Positions 11,225 to 23,560 of a DNA stretch of 64,000 nucleotides are shown piece by piece. The notes under the pieces were generated by a model that was given only the letters and a program-made list of their open reading frames with translations, had not been told where the DNA came from and did no database searches. The position numbers were made by a program, and so were the translations under genes. Position 1 is the first letter of the stretch; every line of letters begins with the position of its first letter. The stretch is taken from contig JAKSZP010006694.1 in the NCBI GenBank assembly GCA_022478985.1, forward strand, positions 119,621-183,620. The letters run 5' to 3'. The DNA comes from Massospora cicadina (lineage: Eukaryota > Entomophthoromycota > Entomophthoromycetes > Entomophthorales > Entomophthoraceae).

Positions 11225-13580
11225 GAACTTTAATTTGCTGTTTGAAGTGCGCCACACAGAAAATGCCTAGACCAGATGGGATTTCTTGAGTTCTATATAA
11301 AGTATTTTAATAGTATACTCAATTTTCTATTAATCTCAATGAACAAGTGTCTTTTGTAGACAACCTCCTTCCTGGTGGCCAAGAGGCATATATGATAACT
11401 TTTTTATTAAAATAATAAGCTGAGTTAAAAAAAACGCCCTACTCTTTTACTAACACTGATACCAAAATCTTTACAAAAATTATGTTAACCGCCTTGAAGT
11501 TGCCTTTGAAATTATATCCACTGAACAATTTGGCTTATTTTTAGGAGATCAATATATGACATCATCCATACAGTATCCAACGTCCTCCAATCTCCTGCTA
11601 CTCTGAATTTGTGAACCTGGATCAACAAAAAGCCTATGATCTTGTCAACTGGTCTTACATCATGGCTACCCCCCACAAGTTTCAACTTTCTTCTCGTTTC
11701 ATCAATTGGGTAATGTTGCATACTGAGTCAGCCACAATGGGAGTATGTGGCTCAGGTTTTCTGACTGATTTAGTTTGCCCTCAAAGGGGCTTCCGTTAAG
11801 GGGACCCTTGGTGCCTTTTTATAAAACTTTAGTTTTGACCCACTCCTCTGCAATGTAAATTCCCGTCTTACTGGTGTTTATTTGCAAGGCCAGTGCCAGT
11901 CAGGATGCTTGCAATTACTGATAATTGTGTGGTGGGGGTCTTTAATAACTATGATGCACGCATACCTAAAACAATTATCCAGGGGTGTACCAGGTTAGTA
12001 ACGCAGTCCTGAATGCCAATAAAACTAAAATTATCCTTTTTTGTAATTACCAATCTCACTGGTCACCTGTAACTGCTCAGTAACATATTTCTGCATCACA
12101 ACCCCTTGTTCACTTCCCAAAGCAGTCAACCCATATCGCCCCTCTTGTTCTTTTATTTGTTCACAGGCTCACCATGGGTCCAGTTCGCCGCGTGATAGTG
12201 TGGCTGGAAGTGGGAGGTTATGCCAACTCTGTAATAGAAACCAACATTTTAGACAATGTAACTAAGCGCTTCGCCTCCCTCAGAGGCCAGCAAACTAGCC
12301 TGACGGGCTAGGTAGTGGTTGCTAACTCTCTATTTCTGTTCATTATTTTGGTTTGCTGCTTATGTTATTGCTTTTTTACCTCCTTCTTTACAACCCTCTA
12401 TGCCCCCGTCTAAGGGTGGCTATGGCTAGGCCTCCCTCACCCTGTGCATCTGGACGTCCTGTTTATCCAACGCCATAGTGGAGGTATGGGACTAATCAAC
12501 TACGTGGACCATGCCTCCAGGATATTTTGCTCCTTAATTGACCAGGTAACCTAACCTACAACACCACTAAGCACTTGTCTCATGCAGCACAGTCTAACCT
12601 TGCATGTGCTCTTCGCCTTTGCAACCCAGACCATATTAGTTCTCTGTTACACTACCTGCTTTCACACCTCTCTGCCACACGCCATCATGGGGCTCCTTCC
12701 CACTTCAAGCGGATTCTCCTGACCATGTGGAGCGCATAATGGAGAATCAACATCAGTGATCACACCTCTCAGAGAGGTCGTCCTATCCCCTTTTTAACCA
12801 AACGGTTGGTGGTTAATTTTTCTGCACAACAATGTACCTCGCCGCCCTCATACCATAGCCTAGAATTGATTATCTCGACTTGCTGGACATCCATTACTCT
12901 TTGGCCATTAAGCAGCCATTTGGAGGTATGCTTATCATCCTCTTTTGCACCCCAAGATTTGCGCCCATGTATGGAGATTCCTGAAGAGGGTGTACTTCAT
13001 TAATGAGTAGTCCAACGTCTCTCAATCTTCATGTGTAGTGTGTGGCAAATATTGGTCTTTAGTCCACCGTTTGGAAGTTTTCTTATCATCTCAGGCAATC
13101 TGGCGTGAGGTTATTCACCTCTTTCGCCAGGACCCAACTCAGGCTTTCAGCCCGTATAAGAACATCCTTTCTTTTTCCATGAACTCCCACATTCAACTGT
13201 CTCTTCATTCCTTAGTTATAGCCATTACATTGGGTACAATGCATACTATAACCTTGGACGCTCTCTCTGGCACTGTTCCCACCCTTTGAGAAGCTTTTCG
13301 TCGCTTTCACTCCCACTTTATAAACCACTTCCAAACCTGGTCGTTTGGCCCTTTGCCATCATGCCAACGCCAGTTGGTTTCATCCCAATTCCCTTCCTGT
13401 TTACTACTCTTGGACTCTTTACCTCATTCATGCTCAGCATTGGCGCAGGATTTCCCTAATACTCCCCTCTCCTTCCACTGGCGGTCCCACTAGAAACAGG
13501 AGGTATCTTTATCTCCTCTGAGGTGCCTCATCATGTGTCTTTGTGTTTCTAAGTTGTTGCTTTACTGTAAATTTCCGTCC
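11225..13580 (+). pseudogene. LINE ORF2 second half: RT and C-terminal region
   Basis: This continues the LINE interrupted at 5645. Near 11250-11470 shifted frames match the RT fingers (KCLDQMGFLEFY resembles GKAPGPDGI...FY; TLIPK). At 11611-11799 the palm is clear: LDQQKAYDLVNWSYIMAT, then GFLTDLVCPQRGFR followed by GDP. Farther on, about 12950-13290, a Cys/His C-terminal part appears (CVVCGKYW...QAIWREVIHLFRQDP), as in Tad1-like elements. RT would copy LINE RNA at the nicked target. There are many stops and indels. The 3' end is missing: sequence stops at the E4 LTR at 13580. Confidence 0.78.
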
Positions 13581-14215
13581 TATCAGGGACTGGTGTACTA
13601 CTGAACTGGTTGGGGAAGCTAACCATGATCTAGCATAACCAAGGGGTTTATACCAGTATGACAAGGACATTAGAGGTGACAAGGTATAAGGAATGGTGGG
13701 TAAGCTGGTATGGGAGTTGCCTAAAGATATGGTTTTAAAAGGAGAACGTTGAAAGGGAGTTTTCTGTAGGCCATGGTGATAGATTGGTATTAGTAACACT
13801 TTAGTAAATAAACTTAATTGTGTTTGCATGATAAAGAATATTTTTATTGACTGCAAAGATTAACCAAATAAATGCCTTGGTTTTATATACCATCCAACTT
13901 CCTGGACTTACTTAAGCTTAATTGATTTTTAAAACAGTGCCCTATTCATATCTAGAGCTTATGGGATTGCAACTTGCATATGATTTTTAAAGGCAGTGGG
14001 AATCTTCTCAGTCTCATTGTAAATTCATTTTGGTGCGAATAATTGTCTCAATATTATCGCAATTGAGGTAATTTAAATGATTAATCGAACATTTTCGCTA
14101 CAATTATTCATTTGATATGCAATTATTTAATCTAACTTCATCACATATCCTCTTGATCTGATGGATGATCTCTGTAACCTCTGAAATTCCACTAATGTCA
14201 GGATTTGCCCTAACA
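13581..14215 (-). repeat. E4 3' LTR
   Basis: 635 bp, aligning throughout with 32649-33281 (for example TCAGGGACTGGTGTACTACT in both, and GCCTTGGTTTTATATACC). In element sense it starts TGTTAGGGCAAATCCTGAC. The last 37 codons of the chromodomain protein lie inside this LTR. Confidence 0.9.
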
Positions 14216-15132
14216 TCACCCCCCACCAAGGCTGAAGCTACATGAGAAGCCTTCTTCTTCCATTTCTTAAACATCTTGCCTGCATTCTTTAAGTTCTCCT
14301 CGGGCTCCCAAGTGCTCTCTTCTGCAGGATATCCAGCCCACTTAACCAGGTATTGCACTTTACCATGATGTGTTCGCCTCCCTTTAATAGCTTCCACCTC
14401 ATACTCAGGACAGGGACCTTTAATCAGTGGTGGTGTTAACCCTTTGACTTTCTGGTGTGGTAGGGAACTTCCTGCTCTTTTGCGCAAGAGGGAACTATGG
14501 AATACATTGTGAATTTTCCAACCTTCAGGAAATTTAAGATGGTAAGCCACCTTTCCTATAACCTCTGTGACCTTGTATGGCCCTACGTGCCGATGAGCAA
14601 GATTCTGACATGGTACATCCAAAAAATATTGTGAGCATCCAGGTAAGCTTGGCTACCTATTCTTCAACACCTTACCAGGCACACACTTCTTATCTGCAAA
14701 GGCTTTGTAAGTACTAACTTCTCAGTTCAGATTTGCCAATCAAAGTGCATGAATTTTAAAGATGTTTTGTAAAATTCCCTACAAGGGGGGTTACCTGCTT
14801 AAAAAGATGGCAACGGTTCCCAATTCACATCATGCACATAGTTAGCTTTAAATGGTGATATTCTAGTTGAAGACTGATCTAGAGTGTTATAACATAACTG
14901 GGTCATATGCAACAATAAACCCAGTTGTCCTGCTCCGCATTAACATAGCATCTCAATTACTGCTCCAGCACCTGATTAACTCTCTCAGTCTGTCCATCAG
15001 TCTTTGTATGGTATGCGGTGGATAAACATCTCTTGATTCCAAGGTCTACAAGGAGCAGTTTCCAAAAGTTTGATGTGAATTGAGGCCTTCTGTCTGAGAT
15101 CACTCCTTTGGAGTACCATGATGAAAGAATAC
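14104..15132 (-). pseudogene. E4 integrase C-terminus with chromodomain
   Basis: The 172-codon frame 14622-14104 reads the integrase GPY/F-like module (HRHVGPYKVTEVIGKVAYHL), then a chromodomain: EYEVEAIKGRRTHHGKVQYL, VKWAGYPAEESTWEPEENL. Its stop lies inside the 3' LTR. Upstream, 15132-14623 holds further integrase core remnants in broken frames. The rest of the integrase lies beyond the E3 insertion at 29427-30180. The long intact chromodomain frame stands out in this decayed region. Confidence 0.88.
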
Positions 15133-16273
15133 TGTAAAAATTTATGGGTTCTGTTTGTTATCAGTCAATAACCCCTATAAACTTATTACTGCACAGGTAT
15201 AGTTCTTGTGTGCAATTTGTCCACGTTGTATAGTATTTGATATTATTGGTTGATAATAGTATGACAGCTATTATCCGTAGCTGAATGGAATTCCTAGATC
15301 TTGGCCCAACGCTCAACCAGTATTTCCTCTAAAATTACTTATGATATCATTAAAGGGGTTTGTTCCCTTGTAAAGTCCAACCTGGTCTTCTATGAGATTC
15401 CCTGGTGACAGTTTCTCTGGTTTGACTCACAGTCGGTAGAAATCCCCTATTGTTTCTCCTTCTTCTCTTGATCCCCACTCAGATCTTTACTCTTTTCCTT
15501 AAAGAGTCTCCCAATTATCGCACACAGCAATAATATCCTTAAGAAGAATAGAACAATTGAAAGCTGATAAAGTTTACTACTTAAACTATATACTGGATGA
15601 AAATTATAGAACTTCTAAACTATATACTTGTTTTTTATTATAAGTGAATTCTAGGGAATTTATAGTTGTAATTCGGTCATCTAAGCCTTGGTTGATACTC
15701 TTTGATGAAATGACAGCTGTTGCCATTGAATCACCCATCTTCTTCTCAGAAGTGATGGTCTTCCCCAGTTTGGCAGGATTCCATCATTAGACATCCTCAA
15801 GACCTAAATGGAAAGAGTTGGAAAATGTGTCCCTAATGTTTCCTCTCGATCCAAGCAAACAGCTATATTTGGATACCGACCTGCTTAGGTAATGGGACTT
15901 GTTACCAATTAAGGCAGGTCAAGAACCAACTGATTGGTTTGCTAGTTGCAGGTGGCATCACTCCCCTCACAACTTACTACTTACATTCCCAATCATTCAG
16001 TGATGAAACCCAACTGATCCCAATTGGTACACCTGATAATTAATCACTAGAAGATGCCCCTGTTTTGTTGGCAACTCCTCCTGACAAGATCTTAAGCATT
16101 CATCTGTATTAATCCCTGACAGATACAACCAGGCGAATATCCCAATGTCCCCCAAACATAGTTACTCCAAATTTCAGGGTCAACTGATTTTCAATTCACC
16201 TCGCATTAGGGAATTATCCCCTAGCAATTCCTGGTAATCTAGCAGTATGGGAATGTAGGCAAAAATCCCAACA
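15133..16273 (-). repeat. E3 3' LTR
   Basis: 1141 bp, aligned over its length with 28289-29426. In element sense it starts TGTTGGGATTTTTGCC and ends in TACA. The polypurine tract follows at 16274-16290 on the plus-strand map. Confidence 0.92.
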
Positions 16274-18024
16274 CATCCCCCTCTTGTCTAGATTTCCAGC
16301 AAGAAAAGACCGGGGTAGGAGAACACCACTTCAGACACTCAGTCAAATACTTCATTTACTCAAGTGGAGTATAATCATTAATACTCAATGCTGCTCGGGA
16401 CAACCTTTGCATGTGGCTCTCTTCCTCTTCATCCTCACTACTGCCTACTCAGAGCGCAGTCCCCACAATCTACTATCATGGTGGGCTGATCGATTTACTT
16501 GTGACGATATTAGTCCCAGGATCCAGTTTTCTCCAGTCAGGGCATATGACCCGCTGTCATATTCAGGATTCTTGGTCCAGCTGCCTCAATTTCCTGATTT
16601 TCTCCTCGTCCTAAACAGGAGACTCTTGCCATTGACGTTTGTTTTGCAGCCCGATTAATAATGCTTATTTATGTTCGCCCTTATTATCTTCTTCTCATAA
16701 CCTCTTGGCACATATCATTTCTAATTCTTCTCTTGGAGAGCTTATCTCATTAATTTTGAGATTAATTTCTCCAAAATTTGAGCTTAATGGATTGTAGAAT
16801 ACATAATGTCGACTTCCTTATAAGTCTGACATCCCCCTCTCATCCAGCTCATATGTCGAATTCTGAGTCATGGTATCAACAGCTACTCAGCAGTTTGTCT
16901 GATCAAGATCTTTGACTCTTCCAGCAGATGAGTCAGGATGCATGACGGAACCTCTTCTATGGTCCTTCCAGGACTCATATGCCTAGTCTGGCACCAGCGG
17001 CTAGTCCTTCCATAGAATTTCTGGAAATGGTAACCAACCCTTTGGAAACCAGGCTAGTAATCATTTCAAATGGCTCATGATCAATTCTCCCTCTGTCGTC
17101 AATCCCAGAGTTGGATTTAGAAAATCTCCTGGATTTATCTCCTTTCACAGATGCGTTGAACATAATTGTGGATGCTCCTGAAATTATGCCCTTTGCTCTT
17201 GATCGCTCTTTTCTATCCAGGTTGGACTTGCTTCCTGAGTTCCTCTTCTGACTCAGACAATATTACAAACCCACTGTCTTGGCTACTAAGCTCACCATTG
17301 GTAACAGTATTCATTTTGAACTTCCCTACACAGAATTACGGGCCCAAGTCACTGGGGCTTTATCCCTAGTGCTGAATCCCTCCGATTTTGAGAACCTCCT
17401 AGATTGGGAAATCACTGCTTATGCTCTTTGCTTTGCTGGCCAAGTTCTTGGAAGTTGGTCCACAAAGCTTCCAGCCTCTCCCAGGTTCCATCATACCTTC
17501 AGCTTCAGCTTCTGAGAAGCCCATAGTCATTGCTTACAGGATGCCATTTGCTCCCTGCATGATTATCTTATTTCTGGCACTTCCCATTAGTATCTTCCGC
17601 TGATGGCTTTAATAGGGGGCTTGATTAGCAACCCACGTTCAGTATCCCTTGTTTTCTGCTGGCCCATATGTCCGGTGTTCTTGACAAAGCCCATCAGCAG
17701 GCGCTCAAGACTAATCTTCCAGCTCCAGTACAATATTGTGATTAATCAGGGTTATTCGTCAACTGCCTCTTTCTATACTGTTGCTACCCTTCCCGCTCTG
17801 GGGTTTCACAATTAGCTTCTTCTGACATCTTAATTTCCTTTCCCCTAGTCGCTTTCTTGCAGGGATCCGCATCCGCTCAAAGAACCTGGTTTCATGTAGG
17901 TCTAGCCCTTGCTAGAGTCCAATCTCACATAGATTTTGACAGGCTATTTATTCCTACTGCGATCCATCCTCCCTCCCCCAAGAGGTGACATAGGCGGAAT
18001 CATCCCTGTATCAAGGATAATCAA
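16274..18024 (+). pseudogene. antisense decayed frame in E3, unknown product
   Basis: Between the integrase end and the 3' LTR, E3 has about 1.7 kb that is not pol. The plus strand, antisense to the element, gives protein-like pieces in successive frames: IPELDLENLLDLSPFTDALN (17100-17248), IHFELPYTELRAQVTGALSL (17260-17515), then GYSSTASFYTVATLPALGF and FLQGSASAQRTWFHVGLALA running to about 18000. Together they suggest one broken protein of some 350 residues. The minus strand gives only short, compositionally odd frames. I do not recognise the family. Extra antisense frames at this position are known in some plant Tat-lineage Ty3 elements (for example RIRE2); whether this is comparable is open. 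Confidence 0.45.
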
Positions 18025-18345
18025 TAAGCATAAAAATTATAAAAATATATTCGTTTTTTCTATGCGGTTTTAATCTTTCTCTTTTTTCCAATATTTTTAT
18101 CAATTTTTTATTTTTTCTTCTTTTTTTCATGGGACTTGACCTTGTCTCAGTTCAGCGGTCCATCTTTTCTTATTTTACTAAACTGGGTCCTAAGTATTCT
18201 TAAACCTACCAGTTTTCTATGGCTCAGAGGTCTTTTTTTGGACTTAGCCATCTAGATTGGTTCAGAGGTCCTTTTTTGGACTTGACCTAATCATCAGGAC
18301 ATGACCAACTTAATGGTTTATCAGTCCTTCAGGAACTCTTTTGTT
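18025..18345 (-). repeat. E3 internal repeat B with short hairpins
   Basis: This segment aligns with 27150-27425 in the same orientation; the match is best over the last 215 bases. It contains T-rich tracts and several small stem-loops of the type GTCC-TTTTTT-GGAC, each set in the context TTCAGAGGTCC...GGACTTGACC. It lies between the end of pol and the end of the antisense frame. Confidence 0.65.
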
Positions 18346-19344
18346 TCTTTCATCAATCCATCACTTCAAATAATTAGCATGGACTTAATTTACAAATCTT
18401 CCATCCAAGAGATTCTTAATGGAGTAGGCATCAGTTGCAATCTTGGCGATAATCTCAAAAGAACCCAACCACAGTGCATCTAGTTTGTTTCTTCTTCTGA
18501 AACCATGCGTATCACAATAGGCAACTCTTTCGCCTATTTGATATTCTGCTAAGGCCAGTCAGTTCTTATCATCCATCAATTTTGCTCATATCCTTTTCTT
18601 CAACATAGTATCAAATGCTTGTGATTGCATCTCAATTAGGATATTCATCAGTCAGTTCAAGTATTGTTTAGCACTCATCCTTGATGTTGGTTCCACCACT
18701 GAATATAAAATTGGTGGCAATGTGGCCTTCCTCCCATATATCAATTCAAATGGCACGTTTCTCATCACCGTATGATGACTGATATTGTAGGCGAACATCA
18801 CCAAACTCAGTACATCCCCATGCAGAAGTTCTTCCTGCAACCAGCTTCTTTAGCATCACAGCCAGCGTTCCATTCACTTATTCTACCAGTCTGCTAGTCT
18901 CTTGCCAGTAGAGTACAAACACAACTCTTCTGATCCCCATTATCTAATTCAGTCGTGGGATCACATGAGACGTGAAGTTTGTCCCATTATCACTAAGCAG
19001 GACCTGTGGGCATCCATGTCAATATACTACTTGATCCAGATGAACTTTGCGGTGCTGGTAGCATCTACTTTCGCCAGGGCCTTCATCTCGACCCATCTCA
19101 TAAGATGATTGATAGCAACTATTATGTACTTGGCTCCCCCTGTGCTCATCATCAGTGGTCCCATCATTTCAATGGACACCATATGCCAGGCAAATCCAGG
19201 GCAAACCAGTCGGTATCCAGTAGTATTCTTATGTGGCTTGTGCAGTTGGCACTCCATGAAACAAGCTAGATAGTCGGCAACATCATAGTTGATTGACTCC
19301 TGAGTAGCACTGGTAAATATGATTGGTTGTTTTCCTCAAGCCTC
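18346..19344 (-). pseudogene. E3 integrase (left of E2)
   Basis: Minus frames 19257-19027 give the core start (FAWHMVSIEMMGPL, with the catalytic Asp replaced by Glu, then KYIIVAINHLMRWVEMKALA). Frame 18840-18652 gives the later part (VMFAYNISHHTVMRNVPFEL, IYGRKATLPPILYSV). E2 interrupts just upstream at 19344; the zinc-binding part lies at 25398-25700. GCCTC at 19340-19344 is the left copy of the E2 target duplication. Broken by stops. Confidence 0.82.
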
Positions 19345-19911
19345 TGTCACAATTCCAATATGACTGGATGATAAGCTGGGAACCACTAGGGCGGATTGGA
19401 AAGAATCCGCTAAACATGACATTGGGTTTAATCATTTAACTGCCTCAAGATGAGGCGATATTGGGATATAATGAGCTATTATTGGATCGCCTCCAAAATA
19501 AGGCGATAAGGAAATGTTGATATTTGACAAATATGAATTAAATCGCCTACAATTAGGGCAATAGAGAGCTAAAGAATAACAAGCTGAAATCGAGGGAGAA
19601 TCAGCGAAATAGAATTGCCCAAGCTATGAGAGCAGTATCATCTGAAGCCGCTGTATATAAGCAAGATGGGTGATTGAGAGAAGGAGGTTTTTTCTAGAAA
19701 AAAAGAATAAGCAAACTAGGAAGGATCCACTAGATTATTCACAATAAAAGAAGTGTTTTTAGGTATATTGCTCCCTTTTCTTATAATTATTATTTTAAGT
19801 GTGTTCCGATGGGCTGACGATCTTCATATTGTCATTCCAATTTCTCAGTGGGTTAACCCTGTGCAAAAACCCTTATGGTGTATCTTGAACAATTCCGCTG
19901 AATTTACAACA
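19345..19911 (+). repeat. E2 5' LTR
   Basis: Starts TGTCACAATTCC and ends TTTACAACA. It aligns with 24830-25397. A diverged solo copy lies at 46329-46999, and E1 has a related LTR. Several copies of a GGCGATA-type motif occur within it (for example GATGAGGCGATATTGGGATA and AATAAGGCGATAAGG). Confidence 0.93.
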
Positions 19912-19912
19912 G

Positions 19913-19930
19913 TGGTTCTCACTACAGGGG
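19913..19930 (+). promoter_or_regulatory. E2 tRNA primer-binding site
   Basis: TGGTTCTCACTACAGGGG begins one base after the 5' LTR, as expected for a site complementary to the 3' end of a tRNA. E3 and E8 carry close variants at the same place, so three LTR families share one primer type. I cannot name the tRNA. Confidence 0.65.
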
Positions 19931-20040
19931 TCCCATTGCTCAATTATAACATGATAAAAACTCAGTCGCTGGCTATGTTCATCCTGATTATCTTGGTAAA
20001 CATTCTACACAACACAATGGGCCAGTTGCCTATGCGGAGC

Positions 20041-21665
20041 TGAAACTTGCATTGGACGCTGTACTTAACAAAACAAGATGAGCTGCTTCAGGAGGTTTGC
20101 AGTGATATACTGCCTCCATTTGATTGTGAAGGGAATATTTATGGCTTTTTTAAGCGATTTGAAACTGTGACATAAGGAGTCTCAGAGTGACATAGAGCAA
20201 AACTGTTGATTTCTACCTTGGATGTCAGAAGTGCTGATCAAGTCGTCTGTTGCCTTTCAGGCATTTCCATTACATACCAAGAAGTCAAAAAGATGGTGCT
20301 GTGGCTGTTTGGTGGAACTGAGAAGATGTCACAGTGTAAGGCTGAGTTTTTGACCATTGGGTTTCAGCGGAATGAGACCTCACTTCGTTTGCTAAGCGAT
20401 TCATGGCAGAGGCTCATGTGTTAATTGAGGCCAGAATTCTATCCAAATCTGACGTGTATATTTCGATGACTTCTGCTGTAAATCCATACCATGAGCTATA
20501 TAACGTTATGACCCCAATGTTGGACGAAGATGTACCTTTGCTTAAAAGTGTTCAGTTTTTTGCGCCATATATCAGCCAACTTCCCTCCACCTAATACAGA
20601 GCGGAATCCTTCTGCAACCACTGCTGAATCATCTTACTTGGGAAACTTTGTCTTTCCAGTTCAGATTTACTAAGTAACCCGCAGCAGTTAAACGTCCGCC
20701 CCATACCTGCTTATTGTCACTGGCTCAACTATCGCCCTACCCCTGTTTCCACTTATCACGTCCAGCCCAACTCTTGACATGGCTTGTTTCGCATTAATCA
20801 GGGTCGTGAGCCCTATGAGGTCAGATGTTTCAAAGGCAGTCGACAGGGGCACATGGCCCAATGGTGCCCCAAACAACAGGTCTCTTTCATAAAGTTGGAA
20901 GAGTACTGCCAGGGAAAAGTCAGAGTGGAGTAGAGATGGGACTCTCTACCTCCACTATATCAAACCCAAACGTCCCACCTGAACCCATATTAGAATATTC
21001 AGCGGAAGCTCTCTTGCACAATAAGTCAGTATTATATCAGCAGCCAGTTAGGGGGAATATTTTGACTTTATTGCATTCTGCAGCTATGGCGGGAGAGGGG
21101 TCTCAGTTGCAGGTTAAGCCGTATGCTTGTCAGATGTTTGACAAAGTTTCCCCTGAAAAGTTAGACCCCTCCTCTGATGCACCTTTCATGCAAGCAGTAA
21201 GCGTCACTCTTCCCGTCAACACTATTATCAAACAATACCATAATTGGTGAGGGGATTGTGGGTTTTCTTGGAAACAGAGACGCCATAAATGTCCATGTCA
21301 TAAATGGTTGAGACGCATCATACTCTGAATGTACTTACTGCGACCTGTTTGTATCTAAAGCCTGAGTCCATGCCATTATAAATACTGGTGCCCACATCAA
21401 TATAGTCTGCACAAAGTTGGCGGCCAAGTTGTCATTAAAATAGGACGTGGACCACCGGGTGGTATATGGAACTGCTGGAGCGGATAACACGATCTCTGAG
21501 GAAGCATACAGTGCACTTCCTTTGCAGTTTGGTTCTATTGTCGTGGTGGCCCCAGCTAAAGTTAGTGAATAGCAATTATGATCTGCTAATTGGAACCGCC
21601 TTCTTGCGACACTATGGGGCTGTTATTGATATGATGTACAAGACTTTTGAAATATTGGGTAAGTG
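20041..21665 (+). pseudogene. E2 gag and protease
   Basis: Broken capsid-like frames run from 20041. At about 20826-20866 a retroviral-type zinc knuckle is legible, RCFKGSRQGHMAQWC, with the second Cys of CX2CX4HX4C changed to Gly. The frame 20825-21250 follows it. At about 21366-21410 the protease active site reads AIINTGAHINIVC, with the catalytic Asp of the D-T-G triad replaced by Asn. Frame 21466-21666 continues with LIGTAFLRHYGAVIDM, typical of the protease C-terminal flank. Both the binding and catalytic changes mark an inactive copy. Confidence 0.78.
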
Positions 21666-23560
21666 AATCCCAATTCACTTCACCTCTAGCGGAGTTCCAA
21701 ATGATCCAGTGCATATGGGGAATATCAACCTAGCTTATAGCGATGGAGTGATCCCAGTGCTCTACCATCATTTAAAGGGCAAAACCTGGGCCCTTCCTCA
21801 ACAGATTTATGAATATCAAGGGCTGCCGCTCAGAGCTGCTGGACCTATATCTATTCCATCCAGGCATCAAGCTATAATAAACACTGACCTGGTGATAGAA
21901 GTTCTAGACGGACTCTATGGGGAGGTTATTGGGCCATATCATCAGTCGCGGTTTAAGATCCACATAGGCCCCAGGCATTATATTATCAGGGCAGGGGGAG
22001 ATCAAAGTTTTACTTGCAAACCTACAAGCAGTACCCTGTAAATCCGCCGCCACCAAATAGTGGCATATTTGCACTTATTCCCCGTTGAGGATGTTCTTTT
22101 GGTTCATGAGTTTGGGTCTCTGGAGGAATTTGGTCTGCCTGTCGAACCACAGCTCAACATAATGGCAGTTGTATTGCGTGATGAATTAATAGGGTTGTCA
22201 GAACCACAGAAGGATTGGGCAATCACTTTATTTCAAAAATATAAAGAGATTTTTGCTGTCAATGACCATGATTTAGGATGCGTGCAGGCGGTAGTTCATA
22301 GTCTGGACACTGGAGATCATCATCCCATCCAGTCAAGGCCAATCCGCTGATCAAAGATGGCGAAAGAAGTAGTAACTGAGGAGATGGACAAGCTATTAAA
22401 GCAAGGGATGCTTAAACCATTGAAGAGTCCATGGGCTTCTCCCATTCTTGTAAAAAAAAGTACAGAACTAACCATGTAGTAATTGACTACTAAAAGCTCA
22501 ACATCATCACCAAAAAAAGACTCATATTCCTTATCACAGATTTATGACGCTTTGGATTGGCTAGGGGGAGCTCGTTTTTTTCAGCAATGGACCTGATCTC
22601 AGGATATTAACAAGTTGAGTTGCAAGCGGCGGAACAGGAGAAATGGGCACAATCACGTCCAAAGGTCTTTTTCAACCAACCCAGATGCCACAAGGGCTGT
22701 GTAACGCCCCAGCTACATTTCAACAGGCATTGGACACTATTCTTGGGGACCTAAAGCTGTCATGCGTCCTCGTATACCTCAACGACATTAATGTTTTCTC
22801 CTGAACCTTCTCTGAACACCTCAACCATTTAAAAGCAGTGTTCTGCTGGCTCGCTGAGGCCAACATCAAGATCAAACCTCAGAAATGCCATTTCTTTAAG
22901 GACCAGCTGTAATACCTAGGGTTTGTGGTTGATGCAATGAGGCTGAGACCTCAACCAGATAAGGTGGAAGCTATTCAAAAAATGACTCCGCTCAACAGCA
23001 AGCGGGATATACAGGTATTCTTGGGAATGGTCAGCTATTAGCAGCGCTTCATCCCTAACTTCAGCTTACTGGGGGCCCGCTATTTGAGTTATTAAGAAAG
23101 GACACCATTTTTGAATGGATGGAATGGCAGCAACGCGCTTTTGATACGCTTTGAACAGCGCTGATCAGTGCGCCAGTGTTATGCTATCCCAATTTTGAAA
23201 AAAAGTTCATCGTTTAGACGGATGTCTCCCTTTCCGCTGTGGGGGCAAACCCTCCCAAAAAGATGAGGAAGGAGAAGAGCACCCTGTAGCATATTGCAGT
23301 CATATCTTGAACAGCCATGAGCGCAATTATACTGTGACCAAGCAGGAGTGCTTAGCGGTGATCTACGCCTATAGCAATTTTGGTGTATTTGCATGGGGTG
23401 AAATTCAAAGTTGTAATGGATCATGCCTCACTACGCTGGTTACAAAATCTTAAAGAACCGGAAGGGCGTCTGGCCCAATGGGCTCTTAAATTGCAGGCAT
23501 ACAATTTCGAAGTTCTTTATTGACTCAGAGCAAAACACCAGAATTCCAATTCTTTATTGT
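21666..23560 (+). pseudogene. E2 reverse transcriptase and RNase H
   Basis: An RT N-terminal extension is seen at 22060-22350 (LSEPQKDWAITLFQKYKEIF, NDHDLGCVQAVVHSL). The fingers and palm follow in several frames at 22400-22900, including PLKSPWASPILVK-like sequence, GLCNAPATFQQALDTIL and the catalytic box reading YLND instead of YLDD (about 22770). RNase H remnants extend to about 23500 (the region around 23340-23430 matches KQECLAVIYA...GVKFKVVMDHASLRWL in mixed frames). The Asp-to-Asn change and frameshifts indicate inactivity. Confidence 0.85.

Noticed and set aside
19753..20043. Hydrophobic plus-strand frame that starts in the E2 5' LTR and crosses its end, superficially like the E7 leader.
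   Set aside because: The 3' LTR copy has frameshifts at once, the solo LTR at 46.3 kb does not keep it, and it shares no motif with the E7 peptide. The hydrophobicity comes from T-rich DNA.
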